Assembly: GCF_036242395.1 (NCBI RefSeq)
Contig: NZ_CP108458.1
Span: 806,001 to 870,000 of the forward strand
DNA: 64,000 nucleotides
Reading direction: 5' to 3'
Origin: Kitasatospora sp. NBC_01266
GTDB lineage: Bacteria > Actinomycetota > Actinomycetes > Streptomycetales > Streptomycetaceae
Under the pieces are notes generated by a model. It saw only the letters and a program-made list of their open reading frames with translations, did not search any database and was not told the origin of the DNA. A program made the position numbers and the translations under genes. Position 1 is the first letter of the stretch, and the number at the start of each line of letters is the position of its first letter. Of this stretch, positions 35,807 through 44,584 are shown in pieces.

Positions 35807-36580
35807 ATGGGTATTTTCGGCTCGCTCAAGGGCCTTTTCACGTTCGACTACAACATCCTGGCCGACGCACCGGCGCTGACCACCGAGCAGGAACGCGGCC
35901 TCGCGCTCGGTGCGGTGTACGCGTCCGAGGGCGATCTGCCGATCAACGCCCTGACGATGGAGGCCGACGCCAAGACCGCCGCCAAGGTGCTGCGGGGCCC
36001 GTGGGGCGTGGTGGACACGGAGTCCGCCCGGGAGACCTACCGCTACCTGATCAGCACCGGGCACCGGGGCATCTACCAGGTGGTGCGTCCGTACCTGGAG
36101 GAGCTCGGGAGCGCGAAGAAGCGCGGCGAGTACGTCGCCATCCAGCGGCGCGGGGCGCAGGAGCTGCCCGAGGTGGCGCTCCGGCACGGGCTCGCCGCCG
36201 ATGACGTGGTGCGCCACTTCGGCGGCTACGCCAACACCATCTACGAGGTGAAGCGCAACCTTCCCGAGCAGTACCCGACGTCGATCGCCGCTTGGGACGC
36301 GGCCCGCGTGGTCCACGTCAGCCGGCTCTTCCTGGACGCCGGTTTCATCCAGCCGGACGAGGCCTGGGCGGCGATCGCGCAGGCGGTGCAGCTCGCGCGC
36401 GCCGAGCACACGTCCTGGACGGAGTTCAACGGTGGCTTCGTCTTCGGGCGCGCGTTCTGGCAGATGGGCATGAGAGGAGCGGACGCGGAGAAGATCTCCC
36501 GGGATGTCTCGACGTTCCAGTTCAACGCCGAGCGCCTGCTCACCCGCGAGGACAGCCCCTGGACCCGGCTCGCCTGGTAG
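35807..36580 (+). CDS. DUF1266-family protein
   Basis: 257 aa, cytoplasmic, with a short amphipathic N-terminus (MGIFGSLKGLF). The DUF1266 signature lies in the second half: AAWDAARVVHVSRLFLDAGF, then IQPDEAWAAIAQAVQLARAE and FNGGFVFGRAFW. The family occurs widely in bacteria, often near secretion or conflict loci, without an assigned reaction. The start at ATG 35807 follows GGAGAAACG. It is convergent with the LAL regulator. Confidence 0.8.
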   Translation: MGIFGSLKGLFTFDYNILADAPALTTEQERGLALGAVYASEGDLPINALTMEADAKTAAKVLRGPWGVVDTESARETYRYLISTGHRGIYQVVRPYLEELGSAKKRGEYVAIQRRGAQELPEVALRHGLAADDVVRHFGGYANTIYEVKRNLPEQYPTSIAAWDAARVVHVSRLFLDAGFIQPDEAWAAIAQAVQLARAEHTSWTEFNGGFVFGRAFWQMGMRGADAEKISRDVSTFQFNAERLLTREDSPWTRLAW

Positions 36581-36610
36581 GTAGCCGCCCGTCGTGCCCG
36601 GTGCGCGCTG

Positions 36611-39478
36611 TCACGGTGGGTCGGGGGTCGCACCGAGCACGGCGTGGGTGAGGCTCGTCCGGTTGGGCACGCCGAGTTTGCGATAGATCCGGCCCAGGTG
36701 GCTGTCGATGGTGCGCACGCTGAGCACCAGGGTGCCGGCGATCTCGCCGCTGGTCATCCCGGTACTGGCCAGCACGGCGATCTCCCGTTCCCGCGCGGTG
36801 AGCACGGCCAGCGCGCCGCCGGATCCCGGGGTCCTGGTCCCGGCGGAGTGCGGGGCGAGCCGACCGCGCTGCTGGGCGACTTCGTCGGCCAGTCGGGCCG
36901 AACCGCACTGGTGGGCCAGCAGCGCCGCCCGGTCCAGCCGATCGGCCACCTGATCGGCGGATCCCGCGTCCAGGGCGAGCGCGGCTGCCATGACCAGGGT
37001 CCGGCCGACCTCGATGCGCTCACCGCCGGCGGCGAAGTGCGCGATCGCCTGCTGCGCGCTGTCCAGGGCCCACTCGGTCTCCCCCCGCATGGCGTGGGCC
37101 CGCATGCGCGCGCGCAGCGCGAAGCCCAGTCGGCTCGCGGAGGGGAGCTGTTCGACACAGCTCTGCGCGAGCCGCGCCCAGTGCTCGACCGAGGCCAGGT
37201 CGCCCTCGGCCAGGGCCACCTGCGCCAAGGTGTCGCAGAACCGGGGTCGGCGCCAACTGGTGAGCCGGGGCAGGTCGGTGCCACCCGCCGCGTCCAGCAG
37301 CAGCCAGCCGGCGCGCGTCGAATCTCCGGTGAGCAGGACGAGGCCGGCGACGAGGCAGCGCACGCCGACGGCCCACCCGGGTGTCTCTCCGTCGGCGATC
37401 GCCGCGGCCTGATCGGCCAGTGCGAGGGCCTCCTGCTGGTCGTCCGCGCTGTTCAGCCAGAGCAGCGACTCGGACCGGAACGTCGCCAGGCCGGCCCGGG
37501 TCGCGGGGTTGCCGGCGCGCTCGACGAGCGGGGTGGTCTCGTCGAGGGTCGCCCGTGCGCCGCGCAGGTTCCCCGCACGCAGCTGAGTGTTGGCCAGACT
37601 CATCAGCATCATGGGCCGGGCATACGTCTGCCCGGTGCGCCGGGCCAGCGCCGCACCGCGGTCGAGATGCCGCTCGGAGTCGGCCAACCGCCCCAACATC
37701 CCTTCGGTCATGCCAAGTTGGTACACGGCCTCCAGGTTGGTCAGCAGCGTGGCGTCCGAAGTGGCGTCGACGAGTTCGGCCGACCTGGCCACTGTCGTCA
37801 GGGCGGTGGCCAGGTCGGCGGTGAACAGGTGGGCGAGGGATGCCTGGGCCAGGGCGTTGGCCTCACCCACTCGGTCATGGTGCCCGCGGGCGATCGCCGC
37901 GCCCGTCTCGGCATCCTGGAGGGAGGCTGCGAAGTCCTGGAGGTCGTAGCTGTAGTCGGCGAGTTCGGCGTGCAGGGCGGCGGCCGTCGCGGAGTCCTGG
38001 TCGGCCAGAGCCGCGAGCCCGGCGCGTGCGATGGCTCCGGCTTCGGTGAAGCGACCGAGCCGTCGTTCGACCCGGCTGGCGTCGGCCAGCGCGGTCGGGG
38101 CACTGCTCCGGTGCGGCGGCCGGCCTGGTCCGGCGGTCCGCATGGCATCGAGCAGCGCGCGGCTCTCCGGCGCGTCTCCGGTCAGCAGCCGGGCCTGGGC
38201 GAGCAGGACGCGCGCCTCGTGCCAGTGCGGCTCGCCCTCGTCGAGCAGCGACAACGCGGCCTGCAGGTACTCGGTCGCGGCGGCGGGCGAGCTGTGCAGC
38301 GAGTCGCGGGCGGCGGCGATCAGGGTCGTCAGGTGCTCCGGCCGGCTCGGGTCGGCGGCCCGCACGATGTGGTGAGCGCGCCGGGCGATGGGCGCGGCCC
38401 GCTCCGCCAGCGCGCGTTCGGCGCTGCGGTGCAGGGCGAGCCGGCGGCTGGGTCCGAGCCGCCGGTAGACGACCTCGCCGACCGCGCGGTGACGCAGCAT
38501 CAGCTGTGGCGCGGGGTCGGTCGGCCGGACCAGGTCGAGGCGGGAGAGGGCGTCCAAGGCCCGCATGGCCGCGGCCAGCTCCAGACCGGCGACCGCGGCG
38601 AGCAGCTCCGGCTGGCACGGCTCATCGAGCACCGCCGCGGCCTGGACCACGGCGAGCGCGCGGTGATCCAGGTCGGCCAACTCGCCGAGGATGGCCAGGG
38701 CGGCGTCGGCGCTCGGCTCGCCCTTGGCGCCAAGGACCTTGAGGTACTGCGGATTGCCCAGGCACGCGCGGTGGACCTGCTCCGCATCCCGGTGGTCGCC
38801 GAGCAGTTCGAGGGCCTGGTCGCGGGAGAGCGCTCCCAGGTGCCGCACCTCGAGCCGGCCCGTGGACGCGGCGCGGGAGAGCACGGCGGCCAGCGCGGGC
38901 GAGAGCTGGCGCTGCCGGTAGGCCAGCAGGCAGAGCACCGGGCCGGTGGCGGCCGTGCGGAGCAACTGCTCCACGCCCGGTATCCGGTCGGCCGCCAGCT
39001 GATGCAGGTCGTCCATGGCAACCAGCGTGGTCGTACCCCGCGCCACCAGCTCGTGCAGATCGCAGCAGCCGTCCGTCGACGCACGGACGTCGTGGGGCGT
39101 GGGGGCGAGCGCCTGCTGACCGTGTGCCGCGAGCACCCGGACGCCGGCAGCCCGGGCGTGGGCGGTCGCTGCCAGCATCAGCGTGCTCTTGCCGATGCCC
39201 GGCTCCCCGACCAGCGCGATCGCCCGTCCCCGACCCGGTGCCAGCTCACCCGGTGCCAGCTCACCCAGTGCTGCCCGCAGGTGCTCGACCTCGGCCTCCC
39301 GACCGACCAGCGCGGGAGCCCCGGCGGCCGACGTACCAGGCAGTGGTGCCACCTCGCGGACCGCAGCGAGCGCACAGGTATGCGTCCCCGCGCGGCCGAC
39401 CGGGAGACCGTCCGTCCGACCCGCCCGCGCCGGTGAAACCTCGGGCAGCGCGGCGTGACCCCACAGATCGTCAGACAT
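36611..39478 (-). CDS. LuxR-family AAA transcriptional regulator (LAL type)
   Basis: 955 aa from ATG 39478, no clear ribosome-binding site. An N-terminal AAA/NACHT-like ATPase has Walker A GEPGIGKSTLML (Lys97) and a Walker-B-like TLVAMDDLHQL. A long helical TPR-like midsection (about 400-850) follows, and a C-terminal LuxR HTH: LTAREREIAVLASTGMTSGE, VRTIDSHLGRIYRKLGV. Such LALs often control antibiotic or carbon genes in streptomycetes. The neighbouring DUF1266 and membrane-protein genes give no direct target. The last 60 bp before the stop are normal for the family. Confidence 0.92.
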   Translation of the reverse strand: MSDDLWGHAALPEVSPARAGRTDGLPVGRAGTHTCALAAVREVAPLPGTSAAGAPALVGREAEVEHLRAALGELAPGELAPGRGRAIALVGEPGIGKSTLMLAATAHARAAGVRVLAAHGQQALAPTPHDVRASTDGCCDLHELVARGTTTLVAMDDLHQLAADRIPGVEQLLRTAATGPVLCLLAYRQRQLSPALAAVLSRAASTGRLEVRHLGALSRDQALELLGDHRDAEQVHRACLGNPQYLKVLGAKGEPSADAALAILGELADLDHRALAVVQAAAVLDEPCQPELLAAVAGLELAAAMRALDALSRLDLVRPTDPAPQLMLRHRAVGEVVYRRLGPSRRLALHRSAERALAERAAPIARRAHHIVRAADPSRPEHLTTLIAAARDSLHSSPAAATEYLQAALSLLDEGEPHWHEARVLLAQARLLTGDAPESRALLDAMRTAGPGRPPHRSSAPTALADASRVERRLGRFTEAGAIARAGLAALADQDSATAAALHAELADYSYDLQDFAASLQDAETGAAIARGHHDRVGEANALAQASLAHLFTADLATALTTVARSAELVDATSDATLLTNLEAVYQLGMTEGMLGRLADSERHLDRGAALARRTGQTYARPMMLMSLANTQLRAGNLRGARATLDETTPLVERAGNPATRAGLATFRSESLLWLNSADDQQEALALADQAAAIADGETPGWAVGVRCLVAGLVLLTGDSTRAGWLLLDAAGGTDLPRLTSWRRPRFCDTLAQVALAEGDLASVEHWARLAQSCVEQLPSASRLGFALRARMRAHAMRGETEWALDSAQQAIAHFAAGGERIEVGRTLVMAAALALDAGSADQVADRLDRAALLAHQCGSARLADEVAQQRGRLAPHSAGTRTPGSGGALAVLTAREREIAVLASTGMTSGEIAGTLVLSVRTIDSHLGRIYRKLGVPNRTSLTHAVLGATPDPP

Positions 39479-39636
39479 GAACGGCACAGTAGTCGTCGCG
39501 ACCGACGCCCCCGTCTGGCGGCCCGCACCGTGCGATTCCGCCCTGCCTGGTTCGAGCAGCCGCAGAGAGCTCCGGAGCCGGCCCTCGGCACGCGTGGCGC
39601 ACCGGGCGCGGCGCTGCGCGCCGGTACGGTGAGCCG

Positions 39637-40158
39637 ATGAGGTATCTCGTGCCGTGGCTGCGCAAACCCCGCCACGGCGGCCCCGGTTCTCCCCGCACCG
39701 ACTACGCGGGAGCCGTCTACGGCTCGCTGCTGGCCGCCTCCGTGATCGCCGCGTCGAGTGCGGGCGGCAAGTTCCCCCGCTTCGAGACCGTCGTGCTGCT
39801 GCTGGTCACCGGGCTGGTCTTCTGGGTCGCCCACGTCTATGCGCGCCTGGCGGGTGAGCGGTCGGTCGGCCGCCTCGTCCAGTGGTCCGAGGTGCGCCTC
39901 GTCGGACGAAGCGAGTGGTCGATCGTCGAAGCGGCCGTGCTCCCGGCGGCCGTGGTGGCCCTCAGCCCGCTGGTGAGGTTGAGCCTCACCGCCACCGGCT
40001 GGCTCGCCCTGATGGTCGCCGTGGCCCAGCAGGTCAGCTGGGCCTACCTCGGTGCCCTGCATGCCAGTGGGTCGCGTCGCGAGGCGGTCATCGAGGCTGC
40101 GGTCAACCTGGTGCTCGGGCTGGTCATCGTGGCGGCCAAGGCCGCGCTGGGCCACTGA
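39637..40158 (+). CDS. Small integral membrane protein
   Basis: 173 aa with about five hydrophobic segments (near residues 23-40, 50-70, 96-115, 120-142 and 152-170) and a basic N-terminus. The family is not recognised. It is divergent from the LAL regulator with a 158-bp gap and may be controlled by it. A TGACG-N3-CGTCA palindrome lies 30 bp after the stop. Confidence 0.75.
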   Translation: MRYLVPWLRKPRHGGPGSPRTDYAGAVYGSLLAASVIAASSAGGKFPRFETVVLLLVTGLVFWVAHVYARLAGERSVGRLVQWSEVRLVGRSEWSIVEAAVLPAAVVALSPLVRLSLTATGWLALMVAVAQQVSWAYLGALHASGSRREAVIEAAVNLVLGLVIVAAKAALGH

Positions 40159-40188
40159 GCGGACTCCCGGCGCACGCCAGAACCATTT

Positions 40189-40201
40189 TGACGTACCGTC
40201 A
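40189..40201. repeat. TGACG-TAC-CGTCA palindrome
   Basis: Perfect 5-bp arms in the gap between convergent genes, preceded by a T-run (CATTTTGACG). One of four TGACG-N3-CGTCA copies in the window. Confidence 0.6.
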
Positions 40202-40279
40202 GAGATCCTGCCCCGGCAGCCTGTCGGCGGTCAGCGGGTTCCGCCGCGCTCCGCAACCGGGCGCGGCGGACCGCCGGCC

Positions 40280-41917
40280 TCACTCGGCCGAGTACACCAA
40301 CGCGCCGCCCGTATAGGTCCGCAGGACCCGGGCCGCGCAGATCTCCCCGGCCGGCGCGGCGAAGACGTCGCGGTCGAGCACCACCAGGTCCGCCAGGCCG
40401 CCGGCTCGCAGGCTGCCGGCCTCGTCCACTCCGTTGACGTGGGCCGAGCCCGCCGTGTACGCGGCGATGGCGCTGGCCAGGTCGAGGCGCTGCTCGGGCA
40501 GGAAGACCCGGCCGTCGGTGGCCCCGGGCTCCATCCGGTTGACCGCGACGTGCAGGCCGGCGATCGGGTCGGGGCTGCTGACGGGCCAGTCGCTGCCGGC
40601 CGCGAGCGTGGCCCCGGTGCGCAGCAGGGAGCCGAACGGGTACTGCCAGGCGGCACGTTCGGGACCGAGGAAGGGGATGGTCAGCTCGTCCATCTGCGGC
40701 TCGTGGGCGGCCCACAGCGGCTGGATGTTGGCGATCGCACCGAGTTGCGCGAAGCGTGGCACGTCGTCGGGGTGGACCACTTGGAGGTGGGCGAGATGGT
40801 GCCGGGTCGCGCGCCGGCCGTTGGCGGTCCGCGCGGCCTCGACCGCGTCCAGCGCTTCGCGCACCGCGCGGTCGCCCAGCGCGTGGAAGTGCACCTGGAA
40901 GTCGAGCCCGTCCAGCTCGGTGACGTGGGACCGCAGTGCCACCGGATCGACGAAGCTCAGGCCGGAGTTGGCGGTGGCGCAGCCGCAGGCGTCCAGGTAC
41001 GGGCTGCCCAGGGCAGCGGTGAAGTTCTCCGCGATGCCGTCCTGCATGATCTTGACCGAGCCCGCCCGGAAGCGGCCGTGGCGCAGCGCCGCCCGCCGGG
41101 CCACCAGCTCCGGGATCTGCTCCGCGCCCCGGTCGCGGTCCCACCAGAGGGCGCCGTTGACCCTCGCGGTGAGGGAGCCGTCCCGGGCCGCGGCGAGGTA
41201 GGCGTCCGAGGGGTCGGGCTGGCCGTTGAACTCGCCGAGCAGGGCGTCCTGCCAGCCGGTGATGCCGAGCGAGTGCAGCAGCGCCTGGGCGCGGAGCAGC
41301 CCGGCCAGCCGTTCGGCCGCGCTGGTCGGCGGGACGAGCCGGGCGACCAGGCCGGTGGCGCCCTCCTGGAGGACGCCGCTGGGCGTGCCGTCCGGCTCCC
41401 GCTCGATCCGGCCGTCGGCCGGGTCCGGGCTCTGCCGGGTGAGACCGGCCAGTTCGAGCGCGCGGGTGTTGGCCCAGGCACCGTGGTGGTCGCGGTTCAG
41501 CAGGTAGACCGGGCGGTCCGGGACCACGGAGTCCAGCAGTTGCCGGGTCGGCAGGCCGCCGTCGAAACTCTCCATCGACCAGCCGCCGCCGGTGATCCAG
41601 GCCCGCTCGGGGTGCCGGTCGGCGAACTCGCGGACCCGCCGCAGGTATTCGTCGACCCCGGTGGTACCGGTGAGGTCGCACTGGGCGAGCTCGACGCCGC
41701 CGTAGACGGCGTGGATGTGCGAGTCCTGGAAGCCCGACAGCAGCAACTTACCGCGAAGGTCGATCACTTCGGTCTTCGGGCCGATCAACTCCCGTACCTC
41801 GTCGTGGCCGACGGCGGTGATCCGCTCCCCGGTCACGGCGAGGCTGCTCGCCCGGGTTCGGGCGCAGTCGCCGGTGTGGACCGGGCCACCGGTGAATACC
41901 AGGTCGGCTTGGTGCAT
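40280..41917 (-). CDS. YtcJ-like amidohydrolase
   Basis: 545 aa from ATG 41917; upstream in-frame codons are Thr/Ala/Val repeats overlapping the permease end and are excluded. Motifs of the amidohydrolase-3 group: metal-binding SHIHAVYGG in the N-terminal barrel, VHFHALGDRAVREALD in the middle and SDWPVSSPDPIAG near the C-terminus. Such enzymes hydrolyse amide or cyclic amide bonds of small molecules. Next to an amino-acid permease and an FAD-dependent amine/amino acid oxidase it may belong to the same catabolic unit. Its 5' gap shows no copy of the TetR-like operator. Confidence 0.88.
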   Translation of the reverse strand: MHQADLVFTGGPVHTGDCARTRASSLAVTGERITAVGHDEVRELIGPKTEVIDLRGKLLLSGFQDSHIHAVYGGVELAQCDLTGTTGVDEYLRRVREFADRHPERAWITGGGWSMESFDGGLPTRQLLDSVVPDRPVYLLNRDHHGAWANTRALELAGLTRQSPDPADGRIEREPDGTPSGVLQEGATGLVARLVPPTSAAERLAGLLRAQALLHSLGITGWQDALLGEFNGQPDPSDAYLAAARDGSLTARVNGALWWDRDRGAEQIPELVARRAALRHGRFRAGSVKIMQDGIAENFTAALGSPYLDACGCATANSGLSFVDPVALRSHVTELDGLDFQVHFHALGDRAVREALDAVEAARTANGRRATRHHLAHLQVVHPDDVPRFAQLGAIANIQPLWAAHEPQMDELTIPFLGPERAAWQYPFGSLLRTGATLAAGSDWPVSSPDPIAGLHVAVNRMEPGATDGRVFLPEQRLDLASAIAAYTAGSAHVNGVDEAGSLRAGGLADLVVLDRDVFAAPAGEICAARVLRTYTGGALVYSAE

Positions 41918-42005
41918 GGACGGGCTCCAACTGTGGTCGGCGGTCTTCAGCGGGACCGCGATGGGAGGGGGTGGCGCGGCGAGCGGACAGGACCGCGAAG
42001 CGCCG

Positions 42006-43724
42006 TCAGGTACGAGCCGAACTGCCGGTGCCCGCGCCGGCACCGACCGCCAGGCCGTCGCCTGCCTGGTCACCGGCAACGCTACCGACAGCGTTGCCGA
42101 AACCACTGCCGACACCGCCGCCGACACCGCCGCCGACACCGCTGTCGGCACCGCTGTCGGCACCGCTGTCGGCACCGCCCGCGCCGAACCCGGCGGTGAA
42201 GTACGGCGAGCGGCGGTACCAGCGGGCCCAGGCGGCGGCCAGCACTCCGGAGCCGATCATCAGCACCGGGACCAGCAGTTCGAACCAGCCGTTGTCCGCC
42301 GAGAGTTCGAAGTGGTCGGCAGAGTCGTAGAAGCTCCAGACGAGGTATCCGCCGACGGCGAGCAGGGTGACCGCGCCGAGCAGCGGGGCGACGACCGCCC
42401 GCAGCGCCTCGAGCGACGCGGTGCGCAGCAGCGACCGGAAGCGGACGGCGGCGGCAATCGCGGTCAGCGCGTAGTAGAGGGCGACGACGATACCGATCGC
42501 GTTGACCGTCGCGGAGATCAGCGAGCTGACGGTGGGGATGACCAGTGACAGCAGCGCGAGGACGACGGCCAGCGCCGTGACCAGCAGGGTGCCCGCGGCG
42601 GGGGTGTGGTGGCGGGGGTGCAGGCGCGTCCAGACGGGCCCGAGGGTGCCGTCGCGGCCCATCGCGAACATGCCGCGCGCGGTGGGCACCACGGAGGCCT
42701 GCAGCGAGGCCGCGGCCGAGAAGGTCAGGGCGACCAACGGCAGTGCGGCGAGCGGCTGGTGGGCGAGCCGGTTGCCGAAGTACGTCAGGCCCTGCGCCCC
42801 GTTGCCGACCAACTCGTCGACGGGGAGAACGCGTTGGAAGGCGGTGCTGGCGAGGACGAAGAGCAGCATCATCACCGTGAGGGCGATGAAGCCGCCGCGG
42901 GAGGCGTCGCGCGGGTCGCGGACCTCCTCGCCCACGCTGAAGACCGACTCGAAGCCCCAGTAGCAGAAGACCGCGAGCACCATGCCCTGGCAGAGGGCGT
43001 GCCACGAGGGGATGGCGAGCGGATCGAACCAGTCGAGCGAGAAGGGCTGGTCGCCGGCGAACAGGCCGTATCCGCAGAAGCCGAGCAGCACGGCGTACTC
43101 GAAGATCAGCAGGTACTTCTGCAGCCGGGCGGCGAGGTCGAGCCCGCGCACCGCGACCAGCGCCGAGGCGATCAGCACGACCATGCCGATGGCGGTGCAC
43201 TGCAGCGTGGAGTCCGGACTCAGGGTCAGGCCCGCGACCCGGTGCACGGTGGCCGCGCCCAGCAACTGGACCACCGCCGAGCCGGTCACCGTGGTGGTGT
43301 AGGCCATGAACACGACCGTGCCGAGGATGTTGACCCAGCCGACCATGAAGCCCAGCCACGGGTTGAGGGCCGCGCCCACCCAGCGGTAGCTGCTGCCGGC
43401 GTCGGGCTCGACCCGGTTGAGCCGCCCGTATCCGCCCGCGATGGCGAGCACGGGCAGGAAGGCCAGCAGCATGATCGCCGGCAGGTGCAGGCCGACGACG
43501 CCCGCCATCAGACCGAGTCCGATGCCGATACTGCTGGTGGCCGCCGTGCTCGAGGCGGCGAGCGCCACCGCGCCACCGACGCCTAGCGACCTGGGCAGCG
43601 CGGGCCGGGTGGTCCCGGCGCGGACTCTCGGGCCGGGGCCCTCGCCGTGGAGCGTCTCTGCCAACGGGTCACCGCCGTCTTCGTGGGGGTCGGCCAAGGG
43701 GGGGGTTGGCCGGTGGCTGGCCAT
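42006..43724 (-). CDS. APC-family amino acid/polyamine permease
   Basis: About 572 aa from ATG 43724. A start at 43763 would leave only 11 bp to the divergent TetR gene and would cover its operator, so it is less likely. Twelve hydrophobic segments; the N-terminal consensus SSTAATSSIGIGLG and PDAGSSYRWVGAALNPWLGF match the APC superfamily. The C-terminal ~55 residues are low-complexity GADSGADSG and GVGGGVGGG, probably a flexible cytoplasmic tail created by repeat expansion. Likely substrate is an amino acid or polyamine, judging by the FAD oxidoreductase nearby. Confidence 0.9.
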   Translation of the reverse strand: MASHRPTPPLADPHEDGGDPLAETLHGEGPGPRVRAGTTRPALPRSLGVGGAVALAASSTAATSSIGIGLGLMAGVVGLHLPAIMLLAFLPVLAIAGGYGRLNRVEPDAGSSYRWVGAALNPWLGFMVGWVNILGTVVFMAYTTTVTGSAVVQLLGAATVHRVAGLTLSPDSTLQCTAIGMVVLIASALVAVRGLDLAARLQKYLLIFEYAVLLGFCGYGLFAGDQPFSLDWFDPLAIPSWHALCQGMVLAVFCYWGFESVFSVGEEVRDPRDASRGGFIALTVMMLLFVLASTAFQRVLPVDELVGNGAQGLTYFGNRLAHQPLAALPLVALTFSAAASLQASVVPTARGMFAMGRDGTLGPVWTRLHPRHHTPAAGTLLVTALAVVLALLSLVIPTVSSLISATVNAIGIVVALYYALTAIAAAVRFRSLLRTASLEALRAVVAPLLGAVTLLAVGGYLVWSFYDSADHFELSADNGWFELLVPVLMIGSGVLAAAWARWYRRSPYFTAGFGAGGADSGADSGADSGVGGGVGGGVGSGFGNAVGSVAGDQAGDGLAVGAGAGTGSSART

Positions 43725-43746
43725 GCAACCCGCAAGCTCTTCACAC

Positions 43747-43761
43747 GTCAATGCTGTTGTC
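43747..43761. promoter_or_regulatory. TetR-type operator copy 1 (GTCAA-N5-TTGTC)
   Basis: Imperfect 15-bp inverted repeat GTCAATGCTGTTGTC between the divergent APC and TetR genes. Its reverse complement matches the element at 44498-44512 in 20 of 22 positions counting flanks (CTTATG...CATTGACG). Confidence 0.65.
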
Positions 43762-43774
43762 ATAAGGTCCCCCC

Positions 43775-44491
43775 ATGGCCGAGCGAGTGATCCCCGAGCC
43801 GCAGCGGCGGCGCAGAAGGCCGACCAAGCAGGGCACGGTCCTGTCCGAACAGGTCATCGTCGACACCGCGCTGCGGCTGGTCGGCCTGCACGGCGCGCAG
43901 GCGCTCACGGTGCGGCGGCTGGGCGCCGCGCTCGGCGCCGACCCGAGTGCGGTCTACCGGTACTTCCACAGCACCGACGACCTGCTGCTGGCCATCGCCG
44001 ACGAGCTGATCGGCCAGGCCCAGCACGGCTGGCAGCCCACCGGCGACTGGCGGGCCGACCTTCGCGACATCGGCCTGCGCATCCACGCCGCCTACCAGGC
44101 GCACCCGCAGGCGGCCATGCTGGCCGCCCACCGGACCAGCGGACGCGACAACGAGACCCGGGCCGTCGAGACGATCCTGGGCGTGCTGCGGTCGGCCGGC
44201 TTCCCCGACCTGGAGGCGGTGCGGGCCTACCACGCCCTGGTGGACCAGGGCCTCGCCTTCGCGGCCCTCGACGCGGCCGTGCTGGCCCTGCCGGCGCCCG
44301 CCCTGGCGGCCGACCAGGACGTCTGGCGGGCCCGCTACGCCCGCCTGGACCCGGCCGACCACCCCAACATCGCCGCCACCGCCACCCTGCTGGCCGCCGA
44401 CATGCGGCTGAGCGGCTACCCGTTCGCGCTGGACCTGCTGCTCGACGCGATCGCCGCCCGGCTGCCCGACCGGGGGCGGCCCCCGGCGTGA
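43775..44491 (+). CDS. TetR-family transcriptional regulator
   Basis: 238 aa. N-terminal HTH: ALTVRRLGAALGADPSAVYR, then YFHSTDDLLLAIADELI. The long C-terminal ligand domain is TetR_C-like. It lies divergent from the permease and just upstream of the FAD oxidoreductase, and both control regions carry the same 15-bp repeat, so it very probably represses all three genes including its own. The ligand is presumably the imported amine or amino acid. Confidence 0.92.
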   Translation: MAERVIPEPQRRRRRPTKQGTVLSEQVIVDTALRLVGLHGAQALTVRRLGAALGADPSAVYRYFHSTDDLLLAIADELIGQAQHGWQPTGDWRADLRDIGLRIHAAYQAHPQAAMLAAHRTSGRDNETRAVETILGVLRSAGFPDLEAVRAYHALVDQGLAFAALDAAVLALPAPALAADQDVWRARYARLDPADHPNIAATATLLAADMRLSGYPFALDLLLDAIAARLPDRGRPPA

Positions 44492-44497
44492 GCTTAT

Positions 44498-44512
44498 GTC
44501 AACACCATTGAC
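44498..44512. promoter_or_regulatory. TetR-type operator copy 2 (GTCAA-N5-TTGAC)
   Basis: Perfect inverted repeat GTCAACACCATTGAC in the 93-bp gap between the TetR gene and the FAD oxidoreductase gene. Matches copy 1 upstream of the TetR gene. Confidence 0.7.
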
Positions 44513-44584
44513 GTTGGCCCGTGCACGGCGGTCTGATGACGCCATCCGGAGGCCAGCCCCTCCTTGCACCGTAGGAGTCCCGTC

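Noticed and set aside
35487..35879. Overlapping frames between the 104-aa gene and DUF1266
   Set aside because: No ribosome-binding site, and the start of the DUF1266 gene lies inside the frame.
40280..42175. A longer amidohydrolase starting in the permease end
   Set aside because: The extra N-terminus would be Ala/Val/Thr repeats from the permease's GC-rich repeat; ATG 41917 begins the conserved domain.
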